In this document: positions 11,190 through 22,799 of the stretch, piece after piece | Numbering within the stretch: position 1 is the first letter of the stretch | How the letters are laid out: the number at the start of each line of letters is the position of its first letter | The notes under the pieces: model-generated | What the model saw: the letters and a program-made list of their open reading frames with translations, nothing else | Database searches by the model: none | Told to the model about the DNA's origin: nothing | Translations under genes and position numbers: made by a program | From: Prosopocoilus inquinatus | Lineage: Eukaryota > Arthropoda > Insecta > Coleoptera > Lucanidae | DNA: 64,000 nt | Assembly (NCBI GenBank): GCA_036172665.1 | Contig: CM069877.1 | Location: forward strand, 11,304,501-11,368,500 | Reading direction: 5' to 3'

Positions 11190-12930
11190 GAGCTGACCTA
11201 ACACCTTCGAAATTACGTCGAAATAGAGTTCATGGATTTTTTTTCTTAGCGAATCATACTCACCCTGGGCGGGGCTTACTGGGAAAACAACACGCCGCGC
11301 TCTAATACCTTCGCGATTACGTCGAAGCGAAGTTCATGATATCTTTTTTGGCCAATGATACTCGCTCTGGGTGGGGCTTACAGAAAAACAACACGCCCCC
11401 CTCTAATACCTTCGAGATTACATCGAAACAGTTTATGAGTTTCTTGGTAAATCACACTCACTCTGAGCGGGGTTTACTGGGAAAATAACGCGCCGCTTTA
11501 AAGGCTTCGAGATTACATCGAACTAGAGTTTATGGATTTGTTGGCCAATCATACTCACTCAGGGTGGGTCTTAATGGGGAACACAACATGCCCTTCCCTC
11601 CGTCTAATACCTTCGAGATTACGCCGAAACAGAGTTCATGGATTTTTTGGCCAATAATACTCACTCTGGGCGGAGCTTATGGAAAAAAACATCACGCACA
11701 GCCCCTCTGACACCTTCGAGAAAACATTGGAACAGAAAACGCCGCAATTTCCAGGTAAGTAATCTTACGACTTGGCCATGAAGAACTTTTTGGAGAGAAA
11801 CCGACGTGACTAGATGACGGCGCGGCGGATAAATCGAGGGGAAGTTAATTGGACGGTAGGCGGAGCTTAATCAACAGCAGAACACATCGGCGACTGTACA
11901 AGACCAAAAAGTGCCATTTATTTTTGGCTATAATCATGAGGAGCGAGGATGCAGAAAAACAAACAATTTAAAAAAAACATGACAGGAAGCGTTTCTTGAA
12001 CCAAACATACTTGTACTGGGCGGAGCGACTCTAGCTATCCAGGGGCGGAGTTATATAAGCGACTCCAGGTGACACGGGGCGGAGTTAAATCATATTTTTT
12101 TAGGACAACAACACTTAGACTGGGCGGAGCGACTATAAGTGAGACGGGGCGGAGCTAAATGAGCGAGTAAATTCCAAACGTCCCTCCAAATCTTTGTCTT
12201 GGAACACGCTCACGGCGATATCAGGACGAAAAATTGCGACGCTTAACTCAAACTTGCTATTTTATAGTAATCCTGTGGTGCGGTGATTTAGAAAATCACA
12301 ACAATCAGTCAACGCTTAAAGTGGAGCAACTCTAAGTGACGTCGGACGGAGTTAAATGAGAGAGTGAAATCCAAGCGCGCCTCCAAACTCTTGTCTTGTT
12401 AATAACGGAACAAGCTCATGATTATATCGGACGAAAAATTCCAAACGTCAAATTAAACTTGCTCTTTTATGGTAACCCTGCCATGCGGTGATGCGAGAAA
12501 CAATGGACAGTCATATTTTCTAGGCCAATAACACTTAGAGTGGGCGGAGCGACTGTGAGTGATGCGGGGCGGAGCGCGTACATTCTAAACACGCCTCTAA
12601 ACTCTTGTCTTGTCATTAAAGTAACGCGCTCGTGATTAAATCAAAACCGAAACGTACTTTGGTTAAATCTAACTTACAATTTTGCGGTAATCCTGCGACG
12701 TGGTGACGCTTGGTGATATTTTTAGGCCAATCGTACCTAAAGTGGGCGGAGCGACTGTAGAAGACTCGGGGCGGAGCTAAATGAGCGATAAGAGCGAGTG
12801 ACGATTCTAAACTCTAAAATGCTTCGGTTTGCAGGTTTCTAGCTAATCATACGGTTGGACAATGCGGGTAAATAAAAAAGAAATAACTAAAACTCGCTTT
12901 TAGCGTGTCATCTTAACACTGGGAGGAGCG
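11190..12930. repeat. Array of GC-box-like monomers (GGGCGGAGC / GGGCGGGGC)
   Basis: From 11190 to 11720 five units of about 100 bp repeat ACCTTCGAGATTACGTCGAA, GTTCATGGATTTTTT, CCAATCATACTCACTCTGGG and CGGGGCTTA, with GC boxes near 11270, 11370, 11465, 11564 and 11667. From 11990 to 12930 the monomers are longer and carry pairs of boxes such as ACTTAGAGTGGGCGGAGCGACT followed by GGGGCGGAGC, with CTCTAAACTCTTGTCTTG between them (boxes at about 12017, 12083, 12123, 12150, 12541, 12567, 12744, 12768). It is CpG- and GC-box-rich compared with its AT-rich surroundings. Confidence 0.85.
11745..11760 (+). promoter_or_regulatory. Candidate recursive-splice (ratchet) site
   Basis: CAATTTCCAG is followed immediately by GTAAGT (junction 11754/11755), giving the AG/GTAAGT form used by zero-length ratchet exons in long insect introns. 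The pyrimidine tract is short, so this is a modest candidate. It would only matter if the gene with the exon at 19831 begins upstream of here. Confidence 0.2.
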
Positions 12931-12941
12931 AATCTACTAAA

Positions 12942-13097
12942 ATGAAAGCTGACGGCTCGGCTAATCAAATATTTAGTAGGGCCACAGGGGGTTGTAACAG
13001 CCAATCGTATGGTACACTGACGCAAATCAACAGCCAAATAGCTGGTATTACGCAATCGCGTCCACTCGTGACGACGTCAATTCAGTGGTGTACGCAG
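12942..13097 (+). CDS. Weak candidate first coding exon, 52 codons
   Basis: An ATG at 12942 opens a frame of 52 codons that ends in GTACGCAG followed by GTAAGA, a strong donor, in phase 0. The next supported exon at 19831 also begins in phase 0, so the two could be joined. An acceptor-like TTTTTTTTTGCAG at 13203-13215 begins another open stretch (13216 to a stop at 13380) that could be an alternative partner; this would give a 118-bp intron. Against it, the exon begins at the edge of the GC-box array, and its protein (start MKADGSANQIFS) is not recognised. A chance ORF is quite possible. Confidence 0.18.
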
Positions 13098-14290
13098 GTA
13101 AGACCTGCTCGTTATACGTACACTATCGTCTATAAGTGGATTGAAACGTTACAGAGCGACGATCGATCGACGAAACAAAAAAGTGAGATAGTGACGTGTA
13201 ACTTTTTTTTTGCAGTGCACCTCAGAGCTTGCCCCAGATGCACGAAGCACGACTCTCGCGTGCTTCAAGCGACGTTTCAAGTGCACTTTTACACTTCTAG
13301 AATACGTAACATTTATCTGGCTTGACAGATCAAGTCGTCGTGTGAATCCGCGAATTGAAAAACGGCGCTGCGCGACTTAACGACGTACTTCACGACGCGA
13401 CGCGACGGCGAACGGGAAGCGCAATCCTCTAATTGCAACTTGACGTGCAAATGAAGGAAGCAGCCCAGCCTCCGCCCCGTTTAATCGCGACGATAAACGG
13501 CGTCTATTTGCTTTATGTTTCACGCGCTTGATGAATACCGCCAAGTCGCATTTACGGTTACGGTTGTGTTTTGCCTTAATTGTATCGCCTGAAATAATAA
13601 TAAACGTTGCAGTTTGGAAGTTGCGAACTAATTTAATTATTGAGTTTACGGTTGCCAATTCCGCAGACTCGAGTAAAACTTTTAGTACGAGCTTAACTTG
13701 AGGGACCCTGTATACTAATAATAATAATTTAAAAAAGAAAGCACTCTCTTTTTAATTTAAATTGAATGTTTTTTTTTTGTAGATAAAACAAGTGATAAGG
13801 GAAAGAAACAGGTTTCGTGATTGGTTGAGTTTAATTTTTCTTTGGAAAACTGTGAAACCGTGAAAACTTTTGCAAATAGCGCCATCCAGCTACTTTATAA
13901 TAAATTAGCCGGAGTCGTTGAATGGAAATTTTAAATCAGCTGAAAATTTCGTTTCAAACGAGCCGAAGTTCGTTTATTTCTGATAAAGAGTACAGAAGTT
14001 ATGATATTTTTAAAAGTAAATAATTCAACTGTTTTTTCCACCCTTATTAATGGGGATACGATAATAAGTCTGAAATCAAAATTGTGCGGAATTAATTCAA
14101 CTTTCTAATGGCGCTGTCAAAGCTGCACCTTATTCTGAGACTTTTGTTAGTAAAATTAATTTCTATTGTTGAGCCCGTTGATTGCGCCCTCTTGCCGTCA
14201 ACTCAGATACTTAAAAATATTCTCTTTGGATTTCGCTTGGTCATTTTGATTATAATTTTTTTTCTCCTGAAGCTGCAGGTCTTACGGTTT
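13098..14290. other. Single-copy stretch with possible regulatory DNA
   Basis: Apart from the weak exon candidate at 13216-13305, no gene is visible. The part at 13380-13660 has CpG and homeodomain-like words (TTTAATCGCGACGATAAACG, CTAATTTAATTATTGAG) and no repeat copy in the window. GGGACCCTGTATACTA at about 13702 is another scrap of the TACAGGGTG-type terminal motif. Confidence 0.4.
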
Positions 14291-16132
14291 GCTATACAGG
14301 CTGTCCACCGGGTGCCGCGGTCTTCTCTTCCATCTAAAGTATACAAGATAGAAAAGAAATTCAAACGAGCTGAGGTGTAACTCAGTCAGCTCTATTTTCT
14401 AAAATTATTTTTGGCTATACAGGGTGTTCAGTAACTGAGAGTCATACCATATTTTTTTAATAATAACCGAAATTTTCGGAAGTTTCATTTAGGAGTTTTT
14501 AAGATATTAATGATAGTGAGTAGTATAGCTAGCGGGATCCTGGGACAGTTTGACCTTGAAAGAAATTGCTGATAGCATGCGTCCATCCGAAGTGACTATC
14601 GGTGAAGATCATCCCCATAAACTAGGGGAGTGCTTTAAGAGATGAAATGATCTTAGAACTGCTGCAAAAGAAAAATGTCTAAACTCTTGAGAAACACTGC
14701 CTTAATGAGCTTTCATAAAACGCCAAATATGAACATATTGAATTACTTTGAACACAAAATAAAAAACATATTCATTGATTGATCATCTAACTGAAACAGA
14801 AAAACCGGACGGAAAGGCTAAATAACGTTAATATTGAAAGAAAAATAAATAGTTCATTGCTGCCTCGCGATTTCTTCAGTTTAGACAACAAAATTTGGCA
14901 TTTTATGAAAGCTCATTAAGGCAGTGTTTCACAAGAGTTTAGACATACAGGTGTTCCATTTGAAAATTTTGAGAAAAATTAAGTTTTTCAAAACTGTCAT
15001 CCTTGTCATTCTTAATTTGTTCATTGTTTTCTGTTATTTTCTAATTTAATACTTATTATTCTTAATTTGTACATTATTTGTTATTATGTAATTTATTAAT
15101 TAAATAAACTAATATTTGTTAATTTATTAACAAAATAAAACAGAAGCACCGGTCGAAAAGGCTAAAAAACTTCAATATTGCAATTAAAAAAATTATTAAT
15201 TGCTGTTTCCCGATTTGTTCAGTTTGGACAAATACATTTATTGTTTTATGAAAGCTCATTAAGACAGTGTTTCACAAGAGTTTAGACTTACAGGGTGTTC
15301 CATTTGAAAAAGTTGAGAAAAACTAACTTTTTCAAAACTCTAAACCCTGTACACACAATAACTAATAAATTGAATCTGTTATGAAAATTCTGTAGACGAG
15401 ATATTGTATTGACTACCTACAAAAATTCGCAATGAAATGTAAATAAATAATCAAACTATAAGAGCTCAAATTAGAGAAATCTTTTTATACACTATAATAG
15501 TATAGCTAGCGGGATCCTGGGATAGTTTGACCTTGAAAGAAATTGCGGATGGCATGCGTCCATCCGAAGTGACTATCGGTGAAGATCATCCCCTAAGCTA
15601 GGGGAGTGGTTTAAGAGATGAAATGATCTTAGAACTGCTGCAAAAGAAAAATGTCTAAACTCTTGTGAAACACTACCTTAATGAGCTTTCATAAAACGCC
15701 AAGTATTTTTGTCTAAACTGAAGAAATCGCGAGGCAACAATGAAATTTTTTTTTCTTTCAATATTAACGTTATTTAGCCTTTGCGTGTGGTTTTTCTGTT
15801 TCAGTTAGATGATCAATCAACGAATATGTTTTATTTTGTGTTCAAAGTAATTGAATATGTTCCTATTAAACTAATTCGTATGTTCCTTTAAGTTAAAAAT
15901 ATTTAAATAACTTTTTACATATCTCGAAAGTACAAATAACGAGTAGGTAATAACCGAAAATTTCGGAAATTTTATTTAGGAGTTTTTCAGATATTAATGA
16001 TAGTGATTAGTATAGCTAGCGGGATCCTGGGACAGTTTGACCTTGAAAGAAATTACGGATGGCATGCGTCCATCCGAAGTGACTATCGTTGAAGGTCATC
16101 CCCCTAAACTAGGGGAGTGCTTTAAGAGATGA

Positions 16133-16285
16133 AATGATCTTGGAACTGCTGCAAAAGAAAAATGGAAATCGATTACCCAAAAAATAATCCAAAATCTTCC
16201 TTTCAGCTTACCCAGAAGAATGAGGGCAGCTGTTCACGCTCGAGGAGGAAATATTTACTATAGAAAGTCATTTGTTTTGGTATAG
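16133..16285 (+). pseudogene. Tc1-like transposase, C-terminal remnant
   Basis: The frame reads a short stretch with KEKWKSITQ, then NLPFSLPRRMRAAVHARGG, and stops with TAG at 16283. Tc1 transposases end in a similar way (a tryptophan helix, then a PRR-x-x-AV-x-ARGG motif), so the assignment rests on this C-terminal signature. A TGA lies in frame just upstream of 16133, and the catalytic part of the protein is absent or unrecognisable. The remnant is not functional. Its inverted, slightly better preserved partner is at 18320-18472. Confidence 0.7.
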
Positions 16286-18319
16286 ATACGTTTTTTTTAA
16301 GTGTTTAGTTATTAATTATGTGTAATTATTCTGTTAAATCTCCTTGTTCAATAAATTGCGTTGTGGATTTTATATACCAAGAGTTATTTGCCATTTCCTT
16401 GACAGATAGATTAATTTAAGCTTAAAACCAACGATTCAGCACAGTTATATCCTTATTACTTCTTAAACAGAAGAGAAAACAAGCAACATAAAAATATGTA
16501 TATAAAGAAAAAGCAACATTATTGGTAAAATTATTTTTCGAGAAAATTCAACAAATAAGAGTAACCTGCTTACATTACAGTACATATATACATACATAAC
16601 GTAACAAGCAATATTTCTTATGCAAAAATAGTATAAAACAATTCTATTATTATAAAAATTGAAAGCGAACCGCCATGTTTTAATTTTTACGAGAAATTTT
16701 CTTCCATTTGAGTCCGTATTTAATTAAATATCGTCTTCAAGCATATGAGGTAAAAAATGTTCTACAAAAATAACGCCGATTCCAACGAAATACGTTTGCC
16801 CTAAATGTAAACCGATATACCGAGATGAAAATGTACACCTTGTCTCACAGATCAATTGTTAACAGAAATTCATGGAAAAAACAAATAATTCAGTTATTAT
16901 TATTACGTACACACAATAACTAATAGATTGAATCTGTTTTGAAAATTCTGTAGACGAGATATTGACTACCTACAAAAATTCGCGATGAAATGTAAGTAAA
17001 TAATCAAACTATAAGAGCTCAAAGTAGGGAAATTTTTTATACACTATAGTAGTATAGTTAGCGGGATCCTGGGACAGTTTAACCTTGAAAGAAATTGCGG
17101 TCGGCATGGGTCCATCCGAAGTGACTATCGCTGAAGGTTATCCCCTAAGCTAAGGGAGTGGTTTAAGAGATGAAATCACCCATTTAGCTCTTGCAGCCAA
17201 AGAGGTCGTTACAGAAAAAATCTTTAGTTCTTCCAGCTCTGAAGAATGTTGACAGTGACGTCATAATACCAGAAGAAGTTGTTGAGAAAAAAATTAATCT
17301 AACCCAGGTTTAGTTCTTGAAGAAGGGTTGTAATTTATCCAGACGTGTTCGTTCAGTATAAATGAGTCAACGAACTTTGAAAAATATGCAGATTTAGCAA
17401 AACTACTCCAAGGCTTTTTTTTATCGAACGCACTTGTAATGTGTAATGTATGCGTGTCAAAGTGCAAGCTTGCTCAAGTTTTTTACGCTCAATTCTGTAA
17501 ATATTACTTAAGAAAATACTTAATATATTTAAGGACGCTTTAAGGTACTTCTTTTCCATCAAAGAACTTATGAAAATAAATTACGTGCAGTCATTGCAAT
17601 TGCCATTAATGTATTTTTTATGAAACTGCAAACCATTGTACAACTGAATAATACGTAAATATCAATAATTTAAAAACTAAATTAAAAATCAGTAAATTTC
17701 CAAGGAAAAAAGTAAAACACGGCTCGCTTGCAATTTTTAAATAATAATAGGATCCGTTTGTACTTTTTCGCATAAGTGTAGAAAATTTAGTGTAGAATCC
17801 AAAAATGAAGTCAAAACGGGGTATTTCATTTAAAAAAAAAAACGTAACTTTAATATTTTTATAATGCTTGGACACCCTGTATATAAACGAAAATAATTTT
17901 AAAATGTGCAATTGAAGCGCTTCTATTATACAAAAAAAAAAAATATTGAGTCGATACCTGGAATAGCAAGAGTTATGGAACTTACGGAGCTGTGGGACAC
18001 CCTGTATGTACTGTTATGTAAGCAGGTTACTGTTATTTGTTGAATTTTCTCGAAAAATAATTTTTCCAATAATGTTGATTTTTTCTTGCTTTTTTCTTTA
18101 CACACATATTTCTATGTTGTTTGTTTTCTCTTCTGTTTAAGAAGTAATAAGGATATAACTGTGCTGAACCGTTGGTTTTAAGCTTAAATTAATCTATCTG
18201 TCAAGGAAATGGCAAATAACTCTTGGTATATAAAATCCACAACGCAATTTATTGAACAAGGAGATTTAACAGACTAATTACACATAATTAATAACTAAAC
18301 ACTTAAAAAAAAAACGTAT

Positions 18320-18472
18320 CTATACCAAAACAAATGAATCTCTATAATACATATTTCCTCCTCGAGCGCGAACAGTTGCCCTCATTCTTCTGGGTAAGCT
18401 GAAAGGAAGATTTTGGATTCTTTCTTGGGTAATCGATTTCCATTTTTCTTTTCCAGCAGTTCTAAGATCATT
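18320..18472 (-). pseudogene. Tc1-like transposase, C-terminal remnant (inverted copy)
   Basis: Read on the minus strand, the frame contains KEKWKSITQERIQ, then NLPFSLPRRMRATVRARGG and a TAG stop. It differs from the plus-strand copy at 16133-16285 by replacements such as HARGG versus RARGG. The sequences beyond both stops also match for about 300 bp, so the two tails form the ends of a larger inverted repeat (16133-16600 with 18000-18472). The N-terminal and catalytic regions are missing. Confidence 0.7.
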
Positions 18473-19393
18473 TCATCTCTTAAACCACTTCCCTAGCTTA
18501 GGGGATGACCTTCAACGATAGTCACTTCGGATGGACACATGCCATCCGCAATTTCTTTCAAGATCAAACTGTCCCAGGATCCCGCTAGCTATACTACTCA
18601 CTATCATTAATATCTTAAAAACTCCTAAATAAAACTTCCGAAATCTTCTGTTATCACCTACTCGTCATGTGTACTTTCGAAATATGTAAAAATTTATTTA
18701 AATATTTTTAACGTAAAGGTACATAGGAATTAATTTAATGGGAACATATTCAATTACTTTGAACACAAAATAAAATATATTCATTGATTAATCATCTAAC
18801 TGAAACAGAAAAGCCAGACGGAAAGGCTAAATAACGTTAATATTGAAAGAAAAAAATTTTCATTGCTGCCTCGCGATTTCTTCAGTTTAGACAAAAATAT
18901 TTGGCGTTTTATCAAAGCTCATTAAGGCAGTGTTTCACGAGAGTTTTGACATTTTTCTTTTGCAGCAGTTCTAAGATCATTTCATCTCTTAAACCACTCC
19001 CCTAGCTTAGGGGATGACCTTCAATGATAGTCACTTCGGATGGACACATGCCATCCGCAATTTCTTTCAAGGTCAAACTGTCCCAGGATCCCGCTAGCTA
19101 TACTTCTCACTATCATTAATATCTTAAAAGCTCCTAAATAAAACTTTGGAAATTTTCGGTTATTACCTACTCGTTATGCGTACTTTCGAACTGTGTAAAA
19201 ATATACTGGGTTTTCCATTTAAAAAAAAAATATTACTTTGGTATGACTTTCAGTTACTAAACACACTGTATAGCCAAAAATAATTTTAGAAAATAGAGCT
19301 GACTGAGTTACACCTCAGCTCGTTAGAATTTCTTTTCTATCTTGTGTACTTTAGATGGAAGAGAAGACCGCGGCACTCGGTGGACACCCTGTA

Positions 19394-19830
19394 TATCGTC
19401 GATCACCACCCATATTGACACACCCGGTATAACAAAAAAATTAAATATTTTATGTTTTTTTTCTTGTTTGCATCCTTATTGTTTCTAGATTGTTTCTTTA
19501 AACTAACTAAGCGCGTAAACTACACAATACACCCGCACCATACGTAGTTTAGTGATTGATTATAACCACGGTAAACGATATGTTAGGTGACGCCATAAGA
19601 GCACTCGATACGTGCATGAATGCGCGAGATCAGTTTCGAAAGCGACAGCTGAAAGACGGATGCAAAGGATCAATGCGCAAGAGAGAACGGTGTTTAATCC
19701 TTCAGCATGAGATGACATTACAATATTTCTGGCAGTTGCGTGCACGTTCCGAACGCTCGCGCTACTACCTATTGATTCTTCCCTGTGATTATAACAACTA
19801 AGGTTGGTTGAAATCGCTTCCTTGCTGCAG
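19394..19830. other. Intron or 5' flank of the candidate gene
   Basis: The stretch between the transposon cluster and the exon at 19831 shows no repeat copy and no supported exon. It ends in CGCTTCCTTGCTGCAG, a good 3' splice site. The sequence should therefore be intron, which implies at least one exon further upstream. Confidence 0.5.
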
Positions 19831-20041
19831 GACTACAACGACGACATTCGGCAGGAGCAAATGTGGGAGATGCAGGTCCTGTCTAGTCAGCGGAACAACA
19901 ACAAGGGCGGCGACGAGGCGAGCGGGGGTTCGAGTTCGGGCGCTGAATACCCAAGCGAGGACCGGCTCAGCGGGGACACGGCGGAAGGGGACCCCGAAAG
20001 CCCGCAGGACGAACATCCCGCCTTGCGAGGATTCCAACCTG
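19831..20041 (+). CDS. Internal coding exon of an unrecognised acidic Ser/Gly-rich protein
   Basis: The exon is bounded by CTTGCTGCAG on the left and GTGAGT on the right, both strong sites. It is open in phase 0 for 70 codons plus one base. The protein begins DYNDDIRQEQMWEMQVLSSQ, followed by an Asn/Gly-rich turn, a Ser/Gly run and an acidic, Pro-containing segment (EDRLSGDTAEGDPESPQDEH). It starts with a conserved-looking helix and then looks disordered. Codon third positions are GC-rich compared with the AT-rich flanks, as expected for real coding sequence. The final base joins in frame to the exon at 60432. I do not recognise the family. No ATG start is visible, so the N-terminus is encoded upstream. 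Confidence 0.72.
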
Positions 20042-20379
20042 GTGAGTACGTTATTAATTATCTGCGACATAAGCTGCTGTGTCAGTGCAATTTGCTCCTC
20101 GCTCGCTGGTTTGCCCCTTGAATCTCTCTCCCCCCCCCTCCCCCTAGGGACCACCGACTTGACGTGACGAGGGGGGCGGCGAGCTCAAAAAGTCGATTTC
20201 CTTCATATTTTTCAATTAGGAGCGAGAAGAAAATTCCTACTTCCAAAAAAAAAAACCAAATCATACAGGGTGATTGGAAATAGGTTCCCGCCGATATTTT
20301 CAGGATGCATAGTACAAGAAAAAATAAAGGCAACTTTTCATATAAACTTTTTTCCGAAAGTTCATAATAAGGAAGTTAT

Positions 20380-20815
20380 GATCCGTGGAATGAATACATC
20401 GGCGCGGGGCGGGCGTCTTGAATCTTATTGTATACAGGGGGCGTATGTATGGACTGGAGTAAGCTGTCGGGCAAATACCCTCAAATTAATCTTTCTTCTC
20501 GATCCGAACGGGGTCTCATAAGAACGAAAAGTGGGGTCCACGGGGGCGTATAATGCAGGTCCTGGGCGTAATGTAAATAATGTCTGCTTTTTGCTCGACG
20601 GGCGTAAGCGTGGAGGAAAAACACTCGTCCGACGATGCGAAAATGATTTATTTGCGCCCCGCACCGTGGCGGACGCGAGCGAGCGCCGCCGCTGGTTTTT
20701 ACTGGGCCCCATACTTAATCCACTTGGGCACGTTTGTTGTTGTTTTGTTTTTTTCTTTAAATCCGTTACGCGTAATTAAAATACCCTCCGGTAACTACCA
20801 CGTGGCGAAAAACTA
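20380..20815. promoter_or_regulatory. CpG-rich intronic block next to the exon
   Basis: This single-copy segment has GC-rich words (GCGCGGGGCGGGCG, GGACGCGAGCGAGCGCCGCC) and lies only 340 bp after the donor. It contrasts with the AT-rich arrays that follow. Location and composition suggest an intronic regulatory element or internal promoter, but no core promoter motif is clear. Confidence 0.22.
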
Positions 20816-20858
20816 ACGCGCGGGAATTTTTTTTTTTTTCAAGAAAATTATATACCTA

Positions 20859-22790
20859 CAGGGTGTTTCGAAGAAAAGTTATAAAAATTTAGGAGATGGT
20901 AGTACGGACTATTTAGAAAAAAAAGAGTTCATTTGAACCATCGACCGATTCTCATTAGTTGCGGAGATACGGCCGTCTGAAAGGGACTATAAGATAAAAT
21001 TCACGAATGTGTCACGGCAACTGAAATTAATAACCGAACAGTTATCGAGCATTTTCAAAAAAATAAACAAATGACGATCGACTGTGTAATAAGTGCTTTA
21101 AAAAAAATTGTCTTCACCTTAATAAAAAATAAAATGAAATAAAAGACGATCGATTAAGTGAGTGAGTAGAAAAGTTCATGTAAACACTTGGCCGATTCTG
21201 ATTGGTTGCGGAGTTATATACATATACGGGGTGTTTCTGGAGATAGTTGTAAAAATTTAGGAGGTGGTAGTACGGACCGTTTAGAGTAGAAAAGTTCATG
21301 TGAACACTTGGCCGATTCTCATTAGTTGCGGAGATACGACCGTTTGAAAGAGACTTATCTACAGGATAAAACTCACGAAGACGTCACGGTAACTGACATT
21401 AATATCCGTGCATTTATCGAGCATCTTCAGCATTTTTTTTTTATCTCGAAAATCAAAATAAACAAATGACGATCAAATGCGTAATAAGTGCATTTTTGAA
21501 ATAAAAATTGTTTTCGCCGTAAGAAAAATAAAATAAAAGACGATTGATTAAGTGAGCAAGTAGAAAAGTTAAATTGAACACTTAGTCGATTCTGATTGGT
21601 TGCGGAGTTATACATATACAGGGTTTTTCGGGAAGTAGTTGTAAAAATTTAGGAGGTGGTAGTACAAACCGTTTAGAGTTAAAAAGGTCATGAGAACTCT
21701 TGGCCGATTCTCATTGGTTACGGAGATGTGGCCGTTTGAAAGGGACTAACCTACAAGACAAAACTCACGAAAGCGTTACCGGCAACTGACATTAATATCG
21801 AGCATCTTCAGCATTTTTTTTTCGAAAATCAAAATAAACAAATGACTATCACCTGTGTAGCAAGTGCTTTTTTTTAAATACAAGTCTTCGCCGTAAGAAA
21901 AACAAATAAAAGATGAGTGATCAAGTGAGTAAGTAGAAAAGTTAATTTGAACACTTGGTCGATTTTGATTGACTGCGGAGTTATACAAATACAAGGTGTT
22001 TCGGGAAGAAGTTGTAAAAATTTAGGAGGTGGTAGTCCGGACCATTTAGAGTAGAAAAGTTCATGTGAACACTTGGCTAATTCTCATTGGTTGCGGAGAT
22101 ACGGCCGTTTGAAAGAGACTTACCTACATGATAAGACTCGCGAAGACGTCACGGTAACTGACATTAATATCCCTGCATTTATCGAGCATCTTCAGCATTT
22201 TTTTTTTGTCTCGAAAATCAAAACGAACAAATGACGATCAACTGTGTAACAAGTGCTTTTTTAAAAGAAAATTTTTCTTCGCCGTAAAGAAAATAAAAGA
22301 CGATCGATTGAATGAGTAAATAGAAAAGTTCAGGTGAAACTTGGCCGGTTTTGATTGGTGACAGAGTTATACACATACAGGGTGTTTCGGAAGATAGTTG
22401 TAAAATTTTAGCAGGCGGTAGTACGGACCGTTTAGAGTAGAAAATTTCATGTGAACACTTGGCCGATTCTGATTGGTTGCAGGGTTATACATATACAGGG
22501 TGTTTCTGGGGGTAGTTGTAAAAATTTAGGAGGTGGTAGTCTGGACCATTTAGAGTAGAAAAGTTCATGTGAACACTTGGCCAATTCCCATTGGTTGCGG
22601 AGATGCGGCCGTTTAAAAGAGACTAACCTATAAGGTGAAACTCACGAAGGCATTAAGTGCATTTATCGAGCATTTTCGACAACTTTCTTGTTTCGAAAAT
22701 CAAAATAAACATACGACGATCAACTATGTAGCAAGTGCTCTTTTAAAAGAAAATTTGTTTTCGCCGTAAGAAAAAAAGAATAAAAGACGA
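20859..22790. repeat. Tandem array, monomer about 380 bp
   Basis: Monomers begin with TACAGGGTGTTTC-like words at 20859, 21227, 21619, 21992, 22378 and 22496, giving periods of 368, 392, 373, 386 and one short unit of 118 bp. Each carries AAATTTAGGAGGTGGTAGT, CACTTGGCCGATTCTCATTG, GCGGAGATACGGCCGTTTGA, ACTGACATTAATATC, CAAATGACGATCAACTGTG and AAAAGACGATCGATT. The TACAGGGTGT start is the terminal motif of Tc1/mariner-type MITEs, so the array probably arose from tandem copies of such an element. Confidence 0.88.
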
Positions 22791-22799
22791 TCGTTTGAG

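Larger units (their letters stand above)
14295..19393. mobile_element. Nested Tc1/mariner-derived cluster in an inverted-repeat frame
   Basis: The left end starts TACAGGCTGTCCACCG after a TA and the right end is its inverse (CGGTGGACACCCTGTA, then TA), as for Tc1/mariner elements. The arms remain inverted copies inward through TACTTTAGATGG-type words, CAGCTCTATTTTCTAAAATT and a second terminal motif (TACAGGGTGTTCAGTAAC at about 14417, inverse near 19255). A core of about 150 bp containing GCTAGCGGGATCCTGGGA recurs on the plus strand at about 14533, 15513, 16020 and 17062 and on the minus strand at about 18455-18590 and 18965-19100. Two copies run into transposase tails in opposite orientation. 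The region appears to be built from several insertions and rearrangements of related elements. Confidence 0.75.

Noticed and set aside
20082..20333. ORFs on both strands just after the exon at 19831
   Set aside because: They lie within the intron after a strong GTGAGT donor and have no acceptor or protein-like content.
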